Origin: Oscillospiraceae bacterium
GTDB lineage: Bacteria > Bacillota > Clostridia > Oscillospirales > Ruminococcaceae
Assembly (NCBI GenBank): GCA_017828975.1
Contig: JAGAJN010000007.1
Coordinates: 1-49,716, forward strand
Reading direction: 5' to 3'
DNA: 49,716 nucleotides
A program made the position numbers and the translations under genes. The notes under the pieces were generated by a model. The model worked only from the letters and a program-made list of their open reading frames with translations. It made no database searches and was not told the origin of the DNA. Positions within the stretch are counted from its first letter, which is position 1. The number at the start of each line of letters is the position of its first letter. This document shows, piece by piece, positions 24,718-34,492 of this stretch.

Positions 24718-24748
24718 GCCTCAGGGAGAAATGTCCCCGAGGCTTTTT
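24718..24748 (+). terminator. terminator of the PQ-loop-like gene
   Basis: GCCTC-A-GGG pairs with CCC-C-GAGGC (24718-24743, one mismatch), followed by TTTTT. Confidence 0.85.
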
Positions 24749-24902
24749 ATACTATTATAATATGTTTGCATTTCTATCCGACAAACAGCATGCAAAATCG
24801 GTCCAACTCCTGTCAAATTTTTCATAATCATCATCAAAACCCGCCAAAAATTGCACTTTTTAGTGAAAATGAAAAAAATTCTGCAATTTTTCTAAAAAAC
24901 AC

Positions 24903-24931
24903 TTGCAAAATTGAAAGTTATGGTGTATAAT
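24903..24931 (+). promoter_or_regulatory. promoter of gdhA
   Basis: TTGCAA (24903-24908) and TATAAT (24926-24931), spacer 17. The leader is about 70 nt. The DNA upstream to 24749 is AT-rich and holds no gene. Confidence 0.7.
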
Positions 24932-25003
24932 GATAATATCGTGATGAAAGCCGTTCAAAGGGAATGGTTTCACAGAAATTTTAATATTTACAGGGGGCTT
25001 TAA

Positions 25004-26365
<1,362 letters not shown>

Positions 26366-26396
26366 TTCTCCGCTGAAATTTCAAATATAAAATTGA

Positions 26397-26426
26397 CCTC
26401 CCGAGCTTCGGTTCGGGAGGTTTTTT
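26397..26426 (+). terminator. gdhA terminator
   Basis: CCTCCCGA/TCGGGAGG stem of 8 bp (26397-26420) with an 8-base loop, followed by TTTTTT. Confidence 0.9.
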
Positions 26427-26867
26427 GCAGGAAAAGCTCGGCACTAAAATCATCTTCATTCACGGTCCATAAAAAAATTGCTGTGTGTGCCGAAATATTT
26501 GGTTGTAGGGTATCTTTATCCGATGCACCCGGCGATTTTTGCCCGATGGGCTGTGAGCGGTGTTTGGCTCAGCCGATGCCCCGGTGCTTCGGTAATATCA
26601 ATGATACCATTCCCGACGGCAATTATCAAATAAAAAAGTCTGCGAACAGGTATCGGAAAATATTTTTATATGGTGTTACGGTTTTCATTTTGTGATAATT
26701 TTGTGAAATCTGTACAATAACCGAGCAATTTTTTCTACATTCAAACTCACATATTCGTCAAGAATATATAAATACAATCCCGTCAAATTATACATAATGT
26801 CCAATGAAATTTCCTGTTTTTGTGTTAAGGAGAGATAACATTTAAACAAATTCAGCTGAATTAAAGC
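26427..26867. other. gene-free stretch with a GC-richer, structured island
   Basis: No convincing gene. 26510-26625 is richer in G+C than its surroundings and can fold: GGCTG-TG-AGC pairs with GCTCAGCC around 26549-26577. It could be a structured RNA or a decayed gene. 26640-26867 is AT-rich and featureless. Confidence 0.4.
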
Positions 26868-26896
26868 TTGACACTTTGGATAATTTGTATTAAAAT
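26868..26896 (+). promoter_or_regulatory. promoter of the carbohydrate ABC importer operon
   Basis: TTGACA (26868-26873) and TAAAAT (26891-26896), spacer 17. The resulting leader is long, about 255 nt, and contains a CGGAC/GTCCG hairpin (26969-26983) and the palindrome described next. Confidence 0.65.
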
Positions 26897-27083
26897 AAGT
26901 TATAAGTAATTATGCTTATTGTATAAGCATCTTTATGAGAAATTCTGCGATTTCACCTTTGAATTAAAACGGACAAACAGTCCGGTTTATATATTTCGCA
27001 CATTGCCCAAAGCACGGTCATGACGTAATGTTTTGCTGATACCGTATGTCTGTGCAGTCCGGAAAAATGAGAAATACGGGGCT

Positions 27084-27098
27084 TGTAAATCGTTTACA
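27084..27098. promoter_or_regulatory. LacI-like operator palindrome TGTAAA-TCG-TTTACA
   Basis: A perfect 6-bp inverted repeat around TCG, 59 bp before the first permease ATG and about 195 bp inside the predicted transcript. Its shape resembles operators of LacI-family sugar repressors. The flanking GAGAAA (27069-27074) and TTTCTC (27099-27104) can extend it into a bulged RNA hairpin. No regulator gene is adjacent. Confidence 0.45.
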
Positions 27099-27156
27099 TT
27101 TCTCAAAAATCAAACAAGAGGCGAACATTTTCGCCGAAGAAAGGGTGATCAATCAA

Positions 27157-28689
27157 ATGGCAGCAAAAAGCTTATCGGGTACCGGCGAGTATGTTCCCAA
27201 GAAGCGCGAAGTCGTAAAAACTCCTGCTGAAAAGGTTTCGGACATTCTCTACTGGATCCTGAGGTCCGCCATCGTAATTAACGTTGTTGCGCTGTTTTTC
27301 CCATCGCTCAACCCCGCAAGACTCAGTGAGGGTATCAACAAAAACCTTTCGCTGTTCTCCTGCGGCGTATCCTACGATTCTATCGTAGTAAATCTGAAAC
27401 GTGCCTTAAAGCAGGAATGGGTTTCGGAGGACGCATTTGCGCTTATCTTCTATGCCAGCCTTATAATCATCATTGCCGTTATCATCATTGCGGCAAGCGG
27501 CTGTCTTTCTCTCGGAAGCCATAAGATGAAGAAGGTCGGTCTGGCTGTTACACTGGGCGGAGGCGTTATAGAGGCAGTAGGTCTTGCAGCACTTTTCCAG
27601 GCGCACTCCGAGATCGTTGAAACTACCGTTGCAAACAAAGCAGACAAGATACTGCTGTTAAATGCGGAGGGCGTTCCCGACCCCGATTATCTTCCCCCCG
27701 CATTTATCCTGTTTATCGTGCTTATCTCGGTAATTATCCTGCTTTCCATCGTAAACTTATTCCTCGTTCCCCGTTCCATGATGGGCGAAGGCTTCAGCAT
27801 GGAGCCTAAGTTCCAGCTGTTCCTTATGATGCTCCCCGTTATCGCTCTGGCATTCGTATTCAGCTATCTTCCCCTTTACGGCTGGAGATATGCATTCTTC
27901 GACTACAAGGCAGGCGAATCTCTCGCAGGAAAAGAGCCTACGCTGAACTACTTCACTATGCTCTTCCAGAACGCAGCCACAAGGCGTGATATTGCAAACG
28001 TACTGAAAAACACCCTTGCAATGAGCGGTCTGGGTATTGCTACCAGCTGGGTGCCTATGGTATTCGCTATCTTCCTTTCTGAGATCAGAAATTCCAGATT
28101 CAAGAGAATAGTTCAGACCTTTACAACTATCCCTAACTTCATAAGCTGGGTACTTGTTTACGCTATCGCTATCGCCATCTTCAACACCGACGGCTTTATC
28201 AACACCCTTATCAACAGCATGGGCGGCTCCGCTACCGAAAACTACCTGATGAGCGACTCCCATATGTGGCTGAAAATGCTCGCATGGGGCATCTGGAAGG
28301 GCACAGGCTGGAGTGCTATCATCTACATCGCTGCTATCTCCGGTATCGACCAGGGACTTTACGAGGCAGCTACCGTTGACGGTGCGGGAAGATTTGCGAA
28401 GATGTGGTACATCACCATTCCCGAGCTTATCCCCACCTTCTGCGTACTTCTGCTTATGTCCATCGCCAACATTCTCTCAAACGGTATGGAACAGTACCTG
28501 GTATTCTCCAACGCAATGAACAGAGAAAAGATCCAGGTCCTCGACCTTTACGTTTATAACCTCGGTATCGGAAGCGGACTTATCCCTCTGTCAACCGTTA
28601 TCGGTATGGTAAAATCGGTAATAAGCGTTATTCTGTTGTTTGCCGCAAACGGCGTTTCAAAGCTTATCCGCGGCGAGAGTATTGTTTAA
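27157..28689 (+). CDS. carbohydrate ABC transporter permease, LplB/YtcP type, with N-terminal membrane extension
   Basis: Inner-membrane permease of a CUT1-type importer for oligosaccharides. I place the start at the ATG at 27157 (MAAKSLSG, 510 residues), preceded by AAAGGGTGA; the longer upstream frame has no ribosome binding site. The conserved permease part starts near residue 220 (FQLFLMMLPVIALAFVFSY, then LPLYGWRYAFFDYKAG) and carries the EAA loop YEAATVDGAGRFAKMWYITIP, which contacts the ATPase. LplB proteins are normally about 300 residues. The extra 210 residues at the N-terminus hold about four membrane segments and an extracellular loop with no family I recognise. The partner ATPase is not in the cluster, which is usual for this family, where a shared MsmX-type ATPase serves several importers. 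Confidence 0.88.
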   Translation: MAAKSLSGTGEYVPKKREVVKTPAEKVSDILYWILRSAIVINVVALFFPSLNPARLSEGINKNLSLFSCGVSYDSIVVNLKRALKQEWVSEDAFALIFYASLIIIIAVIIIAASGCLSLGSHKMKKVGLAVTLGGGVIEAVGLAALFQAHSEIVETTVANKADKILLLNAEGVPDPDYLPPAFILFIVLISVIILLSIVNLFLVPRSMMGEGFSMEPKFQLFLMMLPVIALAFVFSYLPLYGWRYAFFDYKAGESLAGKEPTLNYFTMLFQNAATRRDIANVLKNTLAMSGLGIATSWVPMVFAIFLSEIRNSRFKRIVQTFTTIPNFISWVLVYAIAIAIFNTDGFINTLINSMGGSATENYLMSDSHMWLKMLAWGIWKGTGWSAIIYIAAISGIDQGLYEAATVDGAGRFAKMWYITIPELIPTFCVLLLMSIANILSNGMEQYLVFSNAMNREKIQVLDLYVYNLGIGSGLIPLSTVIGMVKSVISVILLFAANGVSKLIRGESIV

Positions 28690-28701
28690 GGAGGCGTATT
28701 T

Positions 28702-29661
28702 ATGGAAAATCTTACACTTAAAAAGAAGGGCGAAAACGCCGGCCTTAGCGACAATACCACTCATATCAAGCAGACACCCGGCGATATTGTCTTTAACGTG
28801 ATAAACTATCTGTTTTTCGGCGTTTTCACACTCAGCTGTATCTTCCCGTTCTATTACATATTCATCAACACCATTTCGGATAATGAGCTTGTAAAGAGCG
28901 GTGCTATCACACTTATCCCCCGCGGCATAACCATTTCAAACTATATCGCAATGTTCAAGGTAAATGACCTTTGGAACTCGGTAGTAGTTACTGTCGGCAG
29001 AACGCTTATCGGTACCTGCCTGATGGTTTTCGTATCGGGTCTGGCAGGCTACCTTGTAACAAAGGAGGAAATGTGGCACAGAAAATTCTGGTACCGCTTC
29101 CTCGTTATCACAATGTATTTTAACGCAGGTCTTATCCCCTGGTACCTGAATATGTCCATGCTTGGTCTTACCAACAACTTCATGGCATACATTATCCCCG
29201 GTATCGTATCCCCCTACAACATCATTCTCGTAAAGACTTACGTTGAGTCTATCCCCAGTGAGATCGAGGAGAGTGCCTTTATGGACGGCGCAAGCTACTG
29301 GACGATCTTCTGCAAGATCATCTGGCCGCTGAGTAAGCCTATCCTTGCGACCATCGCTATCTTTGGCGCAGTAGGTCATTGGAACTCCTTCCAGGATTCA
29401 CTGATCCTCAACTCAAACTCCCCCGAGCTGTTCACACTGCAGCACAGACTGTATATCTACCTGAACCAGAGCTCCAACCTGGGTGCTATCGTTGCTTCGG
29501 GTACATCAAGCACCGACTCGGCAGCTATTGCGGGTGCTATGAACACCAAGATCATTCAGTACACCATCTCAATGGTAACTATCATTCCTATCCTCTGCGT
29601 TTATCCCTTCCTTATGAAATACTTTGAAAAGGGACTTATGCTCGGAGCTGTTAAGGGCTGA
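28702..29661 (+). CDS. carbohydrate ABC transporter permease, LplC type
   Basis: Second permease of the importer, 319 residues with six predicted membrane segments starting near residue 30 (IVFNVINYLFFGVFTLSC). The EAA loop reads IEESAFMDGASYWTIFCKII, the contact point for the ATPase. The C-terminus LMLGAVKG is typical of the LplC/YtcP/YesQ group. AAGGAGG lies 7 bases before the ATG, 12 bp after the first permease, so both are made from one mRNA. Codon use matches the other genes of the operon. Confidence 0.92.
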   Translation: MENLTLKKKGENAGLSDNTTHIKQTPGDIVFNVINYLFFGVFTLSCIFPFYYIFINTISDNELVKSGAITLIPRGITISNYIAMFKVNDLWNSVVVTVGRTLIGTCLMVFVSGLAGYLVTKEEMWHRKFWYRFLVITMYFNAGLIPWYLNMSMLGLTNNFMAYIIPGIVSPYNIILVKTYVESIPSEIEESAFMDGASYWTIFCKIIWPLSKPILATIAIFGAVGHWNSFQDSLILNSNSPELFTLQHRLYIYLNQSSNLGAIVASGTSSTDSAAIAGAMNTKIIQYTISMVTIIPILCVYPFLMKYFEKGLMLGAVKG

Positions 29662-29716
29662 TCCAATCTCGTTTGCGTTATTTATTTCGATTTTAAATAA
29701 TTATAGGAGGATATTT

Positions 29717-31570
29717 ATGGACATCAAAAAGATCATGGCAGGCGTTACTGCCGCAGTACTGATGGGCTCAATGGTGGGCTGTTCGACCCCCGGAAGCTCC
29801 AAAAACAAGGACAAGGACGACGACTCCGCTTCTGCAGGCACAACAGCAGCAGGCGGAAATTCCGCAGACAGCGATGACGACGACAGCGAAGGCAGCAGCT
29901 CAACAGGCGATGCACTCACCGCAGTTGACTTCGATGCTCCCCCCGTTCAGCTGGTATGTTACAGCCAGCTGGCTAACTACTCCGGTAAGCTGACAGGCTG
30001 GTTTGCAGAAGTCCTGAAGGCAAAGTTCAATGTTGAAATGACTATTATCCCCGAAACTGACGGTATGTTTGATACCCGTATGGAGTCGGGAAATCTGGGC
30101 GACATCTGTATCTTCGGTTCAAACGGCAGCACCTATCAGAGAGCCGCTGCCGAGGGTATGCTCTTCGACTGGAATGAGGACGACATTCTCTCCGATTACG
30201 GCCCCTACATAAAGGAGCATATGCCCTACGCTCTGGAAAACAACGCTAACCTTAACGAGGCAAACGGTGCAGGACACACCGTATTCGGCTTCGGTCATAA
30301 CGTTGCTTCCACCCCCGATGACCACGAAGCATTCTTCTACACCCTCGATATCCGCTGGGATCTCTATAAGGAGCTTGGCTATCCCGAGGTAAAGGATCTT
30401 GACGGTCTGTACGATCTCTTCCTCAAGATGAAGGAGATCTGTCCTAAAGACGAAAACGGCTCGGAAACCTACGCACTCTCCCTCTGGCCCGACTGGGACG
30501 GAAATATGGTTATGTACGTTAAGGCATTCGCTACCGCATACTGGGGCTATGACGAAATGGGCTTCGGTCTTTACGACTGCGAAAACGGTCAGTATCACTA
30601 CGCTCTGGAAGAAAACGGTCCTTACCTGACAAGCCTTAAGTTCTTCAACAAGCTGTTCCAGGCAGGTCTCATCGACCCCAACTCCATGACTCAGACATAT
30701 AACGAAATGTCCGAAAAGGTACAGGCAGGCGGTACATTCTTCTCCATCTTCGACTATGCAGGTTCGCAGCTTTATAACACCGAGCCTCATCTTGAAGCAG
30801 GCAAGGCAATGTATCCTATGGTTCCCGGCGATGCAACTCCTCTCTGCTACGGTATGAACGTAATGGGCGGCAACAGGATCTGGACTATCGGCGCTAACAC
30901 CGAGTATCCCGAGCTTTGTATGGAGATCATCAACTACCTCTGCACTCCCGAGGGCTATATGACCTACTGGTGGGGCCCTAAGGACGGCTTTGATGAAGCT
31001 CACCCCAACGGCTGCTGGTACTACGACGAGAACGGCAACACCTGCTTCACCGAGCTGGGCGAAGCTGCTTACAAGGACAGAAAGGGTACAAATATGCCCG
31101 CAGAATGGGGCGGCGGATCCTTCAATGACGGTACCTTCCAGGCTAACAACACCACTTGGTCCCGTGACGCTTCCAACCCCGATTCCAACGGCGAAACCTA
31201 CAACTGCGAAAACTGGAAGAGCAGACGTGTTGACGCTTCCTACGACATTCTGGCTGACTGGAGAGATTGGTCGGGCGTTTACAACTCTCAGGAGTATATA
31301 GACACCGTAAACTACAAGGTCGCAATTGCTACATCCTATTCCGAAACTGAGCAGTCCGACGAGCTGAAGATCGTTTGGGAGCAGGTCGCTAAGTGTATCG
31401 TTGCTTACTCTTGGCAGGCAATTTACGCTAAGAACGACGCAGAGTACGACAAGGTCGTTGCCGAAATGATCAAGAAGTGCGAAGAGTACGATCCCGAGGG
31501 CGTTTGCCTTGCATACTGCATGCAGGAAGCTGCTAACAGATGCGCTCTCGAAGACGTTGTAAGAAAGTAA
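29717..31570 (+). CDS. extracellular carbohydrate-binding lipoprotein, LplA type (617 aa)
   Basis: Captures the substrate outside the membrane and hands it to the two permeases. The start is the ATG at 29717, seven bases after AGGAGG. The signal peptide ends in MVGC with Cys22 lipidated. Residues 23-70 are a spacer of Ser, Asp, Gly and Thr. The family 1-like binding fold follows, with QLVCYSQLANYSGKLTGWFA, DTRMESGNLGDICIFG and a late aromatic-rich region (MTYWWGPKDGFDE, GCWYYDENGN) that suits stacking against sugars. At 617 residues it is longer than maltose-binding proteins but normal for the LplA/YtcQ group. Which glycan it binds cannot be told; no glycoside hydrolase is adjacent. Confidence 0.9.
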   Translation: MDIKKIMAGVTAAVLMGSMVGCSTPGSSKNKDKDDDSASAGTTAAGGNSADSDDDDSEGSSSTGDALTAVDFDAPPVQLVCYSQLANYSGKLTGWFAEVLKAKFNVEMTIIPETDGMFDTRMESGNLGDICIFGSNGSTYQRAAAEGMLFDWNEDDILSDYGPYIKEHMPYALENNANLNEANGAGHTVFGFGHNVASTPDDHEAFFYTLDIRWDLYKELGYPEVKDLDGLYDLFLKMKEICPKDENGSETYALSLWPDWDGNMVMYVKAFATAYWGYDEMGFGLYDCENGQYHYALEENGPYLTSLKFFNKLFQAGLIDPNSMTQTYNEMSEKVQAGGTFFSIFDYAGSQLYNTEPHLEAGKAMYPMVPGDATPLCYGMNVMGGNRIWTIGANTEYPELCMEIINYLCTPEGYMTYWWGPKDGFDEAHPNGCWYYDENGNTCFTELGEAAYKDRKGTNMPAEWGGGSFNDGTFQANNTTWSRDASNPDSNGETYNCENWKSRRVDASYDILADWRDWSGVYNSQEYIDTVNYKVAIATSYSETEQSDELKIVWEQVAKCIVAYSWQAIYAKNDAEYDKVVAEMIKKCEEYDPEGVCLAYCMQEAANRCALEDVVRK

Positions 31571-31608
31571 TTCCATGTCCCGTAAAAGGGCAAAATAACA
31601 ATTAAAAG

Positions 31609-31660
31609 CGGGTGTGCATACGTCGGGGAACTTCCTCGGCGCAGCCGCCCGTTTTCTTTT
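31609..31660 (+). terminator. terminator-like hairpin between the binding protein and DUF624 genes
   Basis: An inner stem CGTCGGGGAA/TTCCTCGGCG (31621-31641) nested in CGGGTG/CGCCCG-type outer pairs (31609-31651), followed by TTTTCTTTT. It ends just before the ribosome binding site of the next gene and probably lowers its expression relative to the importer. Confidence 0.6.
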
Positions 31661-31674
31661 CGGAGGTGTCATAT

Positions 31675-32373
31675 TTGGCAGGTTTTTTCAGTCCCGACAG
31701 CAAGCTGTATAAATTTATGAGCCGCCTGACGGACGTGGTAAAGCTTAATCTTATGTGGCTGCTGTTCAGTCTGCCCATAGTGACTATCGGTTCATCGACC
31801 ATTGCAGCGTTTGATATTACGCTGAAAATGGCGGAGGATAACGAGGGACACATCGCAAGAGGATTCATCAAGGCATTCAAAGCAAACTGGAAGCAGGGGA
31901 TCCCCATGACGTTCATCACCCTGTTCTGCCTGTGGGCGGTTTATCTTGATTTTGAGATATTCAGCGTTATAAGCAAGGACCCGAACGCCGAAAACGGGTG
32001 GATATTCTTAGCTGTCGGCGTGGTGGCGGCGTATGTTTTCACCTGCTCCCTGCTGTATGTCTATCCCCTGCTGGCGAGATATGAGAACACTATTTTCAAC
32101 AGCCTGCGCAACTCGTTTCGGATAACAATGCGGTATTTTCTTCGTTCGCTGTTTCTGGTGGTCGTGATCGCATTGGAGATAGTGGTTTTCTTCCTCTGGA
32201 GCGAGAAAATGTGGATAGTAGGCGCACTTATGGGACCTGCCTGCATTTTCTATACTGTCAGCGGACCCGCTATGGCAATATTCCGTGAGCTTGAGAAAGA
32301 GCCGGGAACGGTCGCTGAAAATGACGGCTTACGCAAATACGATGAGGACGATGAACAAGAAACAGAAGAATAA
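31675..32373 (+). CDS. DUF624 (YesL-like) membrane protein, TTG start
   Basis: A membrane protein of 232 residues that accompanies Lpl/Yes-type sugar importers; its role is unknown, possibly assembly or regulation. The start is TTG at 31675, 6 bases after GGAGGTG; a longer reading from 31612 would run through the terminator hairpin. The N-terminal LYKFMSRLTDVVKLNLMWLL and SLPIVTIGSSTIAAFD are the hallmark of DUF624. Five hydrophobic segments are visible (about 17-35, 73-92, 105-130, 150-172 and 180-200). The C-terminal tail is acidic. The hairpin upstream separates it partly from the binding protein gene. Confidence 0.85.
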   Translation: MAGFFSPDSKLYKFMSRLTDVVKLNLMWLLFSLPIVTIGSSTIAAFDITLKMAEDNEGHIARGFIKAFKANWKQGIPMTFITLFCLWAVYLDFEIFSVISKDPNAENGWIFLAVGVVAAYVFTCSLLYVYPLLARYENTIFNSLRNSFRITMRYFLRSLFLVVVIALEIVVFFLWSEKMWIVGALMGPACIFYTVSGPAMAIFRELEKEPGTVAENDGLRKYDEDDEQETEE

Positions 32374-32386
32374 TTTTCAAAAAACC

Positions 32387-32415
32387 TTGACAACAGGAAA
32401 TTTATGTGATATAAT
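32387..32415 (+). promoter_or_regulatory. promoter of the 34-aa peptide gene
   Basis: TTGACA (32387-32392) and TATAAT (32410-32415), spacer 17: full consensus. The predicted start near 32422 leaves a leader of about 28 nt before the peptide ATG. Confidence 0.85.
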
Positions 32416-32449
32416 CACCCTATCATTTCAAAATAAAGGGGGTGGGCAA

Positions 32450-32554
32450 ATGTTCAAGACTATTAGAAATTTCGGAAAATACAAATTAGTCACGGAAACA
32501 AACCTTTGCCCGCCCTTTGGAATATCTGCCGATATTGGCAAATATCTTTGGTAA
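32450..32554 (+). CDS. free-standing 34-aa peptide next to an ABC exporter pair
   Basis: A complete minigene: consensus promoter, AAAGGGGGTG six bases before the ATG, a 34-codon frame and a strong terminator. The product starts MFKTIRNFGK, has a single cysteine within LCPPFG and ends GKYLW. The N-terminal third is basic, the rest neutral; there is no signal peptide. Two coupled ABC exporter genes follow from their own promoter. The pattern suits an exported signal, toxin or modified peptide with an N-terminal leader, but no GG cleavage site, modification enzyme, C39 protease domain or immunity gene is visible. A regulatory leader peptide is the alternative, yet the separate downstream promoter argues against it. 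I do not recognise a family. Confidence 0.6.
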   Translation: MFKTIRNFGKYKLVTETNLCPPFGISADIGKYLW

Positions 32555-32590
32555 ATCGTGTGTTTCTGCTTGGAAACGCACGATTTTTTT
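32555..32590 (+). terminator. terminator of the peptide gene
   Basis: A 12-bp stem (ATCGTGTGTTTC with GGAAACGCACGAT, one G-U pair, 32555-32584) followed by seven T. It starts at the base after the stop codon. Confidence 0.9.
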
Positions 32591-32610
32591 ATTTTTGCGG
32601 AAAATCGTTA

Positions 32611-32667
32611 TTGACATCAAATTTTTTATATGCTATAATAAATCAAATGATGTAAAACGTTTGATTT
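32611..32667 (+). promoter_or_regulatory. promoter and operator-like repeat of the ABC exporter pair
   Basis: TTGACA (32611-32616), a 17-base spacer and TGCTATAAT, an extended -10 (TATAAT 32634-32639). Immediately downstream AAATCAAA (32640-32647) and TTTGATTT (32660-32667) form a perfect 8-bp inverted repeat around the predicted start at about 32646. A repressor bound there would block transcription. Confidence 0.75.
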
Positions 32668-32689
32668 AAATAATAAACGGGAGGTAACT

Positions 32690-34492
32690 ATGGAAAAGAA
32701 AGAGAACCGTTCGGCACTGTCAAATGTTTCCTATATGCTGGGGATAATGTGGCAGGGCTGCAAAGGGTACGTGCTGTACACCTTCATCAAGGAATTCGTC
32801 GAGAATGTGTTCTGGACGGTGTTTTCGGTGTATCTGACCGAGTGGATATACGTCGCTATCGAAAACAAAACGCCGTTTTCGGTGCTGGCGTCCTTCGTCG
32901 GGGCAATGTGTATCGGACATGTCTGCATACATATCTGCTCGGCAATCCATCAGCTGTGCGAGAAACAGTTCCTGCCCGAAATTTACCGAAGCTTCTACAA
33001 ACGGGTGATAAAAAAGTCAATTTCGATGGACTATGCACAGTTTGAAAAGCCCGATTTTTACGACAAATACACCCGTGCCCTGAACGAGTGCCAGCAGCGG
33101 GGCAGCACTATACTTTATTGCTCCGCCTACCTTTTGGCGGGAATAGCTTCCATCATCACGGCGGCGCTGATAGTTGCGGACGTTGACCCCATGCTGCTGA
33201 TATTTATCGTCCCCATGGTAATGGTTTCCCTTATTTTCGGAAAGAAAACGGGCGAAATGTACTACAAGCTGGACTTTTCCAACACCCGTGACGGACGCAC
33301 AGGCAGCTATGCAAAGCGTGTTTTCTACGAGAAAAAATACGCAGGCGAGCTTCGTCTTTTCGGTATCGGACAGCTTCTTCTCGACCGCCACGAAAAGGCA
33401 TATGACGAAATGCAGAAGCGCACCCGTGAGATAAGAAGAAAGGTAACCGTTCTGGAAACGGCAAAGTGGATGATATACAACCTGCTTTCCGCTATACTCC
33501 CCTACCTGTATATAGCCTTCGTCCTTAATGCGGAGGACGCTCAGACGGCGGCGTATATCGCTATGATACCCGCTCTCAGCACCTTGTCGTGGAGAACTTC
33601 CGACGCTGTTGAACTGGTCGTGACTTTGGCTAAGGAAAGCGCATTTGTGTCCAATCTCCGTGAATTTCTGTCCTATGAGCCGAAAACGGACAGCAGCACT
33701 CTCCGTCCGTCACCCGCTCTGGACGATATTGAGATAAAAAATATGTGCTTCACCTATGACGGTGCGGAAAATCCCACCCTCCATAACGTGAATATGACCG
33801 TCAGAAAGGGCGAAAAGGTTGCTATCGTCGGACATAACGGAGCAGGAAAAACCACTCTTGTCAAGCTGATAATGGGACTTTATCCCGCCACGGAGGGCGA
33901 AATTTCCATCAGCGGAACGAATATCAACGAGTTTGAACCAAAGTCATTTCACAAGCATTTCGGAACGGTCTTTCAGGACTTGCAGGTGTTTGCCCTTCCC
34001 CTGTCCGAGAATGTTCTGATGCGCAAGCCGAAGAACGACGAGGAACGCAGACTTATCGAAGAATCCCTGAGAAAGGCGCAGTTCGGCGACAAGCTGGACA
34101 CTCTTGAAAAAGGCATCGACACCATGGTAACAAAGGAATTTGACGAAAACGGCATAGGTCTTTCGGGGGGCGAAGCGCAGAAAATTGCCATTGCAAGGGT
34201 GTTTGCACGAAAGCCCGACATCGTTATCCTTGATGAGCCGTCCAGCGCACTTGACCCTATCGCCGAGTACAATATGTACAAAAATATGCTTACCGCAGCC
34301 GAGGGCGAAACGGTTATTTTCATCAGCCACAGACTGTCCGCAACCCGTGACGCAGACCGAATCTATATGTTTGAAAACGGCACCGTTATTGAGGAGGGCA
34401 GCCATGCCGAGCTTATGAGGTTAAACGGGAAATACGCCGAAATGTGGCGTGTACAGGCGCAGAATTATTTGGCAGAGGGGGCAGCAGTATGA
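32690..34492 (+). CDS. ABC exporter half-transporter, first of a pair (600 aa)
   Basis: Membrane domain (about residues 20-330, six helices) fused to an ATPase domain. Walker A is GHNGAGKTT (about 381-389), the signature LSGGEAQKIAIAR (about 490), Walker B IVILDEPSSALDP with the catalytic Glu, and the H-loop ISHRLS. No C39 peptidase domain is present, so it does not itself cleave a leader. Basic membrane-proximal loops contain TRDGRTGSYAKRVFYEKKYAGE, a pattern shared with the second gene. The stop overlaps the next start by ATGA, which indicates a heterodimer made in equal amounts. It may export the peptide encoded just upstream; this is inferred from position only. GGGAGG lies 6 bases before the ATG. 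Confidence 0.9.
   Translation: MEKKENRSALSNVSYMLGIMWQGCKGYVLYTFIKEFVENVFWTVFSVYLTEWIYVAIENKTPFSVLASFVGAMCIGHVCIHICSAIHQLCEKQFLPEIYRSFYKRVIKKSISMDYAQFEKPDFYDKYTRALNECQQRGSTILYCSAYLLAGIASIITAALIVADVDPMLLIFIVPMVMVSLIFGKKTGEMYYKLDFSNTRDGRTGSYAKRVFYEKKYAGELRLFGIGQLLLDRHEKAYDEMQKRTREIRRKVTVLETAKWMIYNLLSAILPYLYIAFVLNAEDAQTAAYIAMIPALSTLSWRTSDAVELVVTLAKESAFVSNLREFLSYEPKTDSSTLRPSPALDDIEIKNMCFTYDGAENPTLHNVNMTVRKGEKVAIVGHNGAGKTTLVKLIMGLYPATEGEISISGTNINEFEPKSFHKHFGTVFQDLQVFALPLSENVLMRKPKNDEERRLIEESLRKAQFGDKLDTLEKGIDTMVTKEFDENGIGLSGGEAQKIAIARVFARKPDIVILDEPSSALDPIAEYNMYKNMLTAAEGETVIFISHRLSATRDADRIYMFENGTVIEEGSHAELMRLNGKYAEMWRVQAQNYLAEGAAV

Noticed and set aside
26393-26695. 100-codon frame after gdhA
   Set aside because: Begins inside the gdhA terminator and has no ribosome binding site.
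30119-31672. 517-codon frame antisense to the binding lipoprotein
   Set aside because: Shadow of the biased sense strand; Cys- and Val-rich product without domains.
32450-32554. Lanthipeptide or lasso peptide cluster
   Set aside because: No modification enzymes, no GG cleavage motif and no dedicated protease are in the window.
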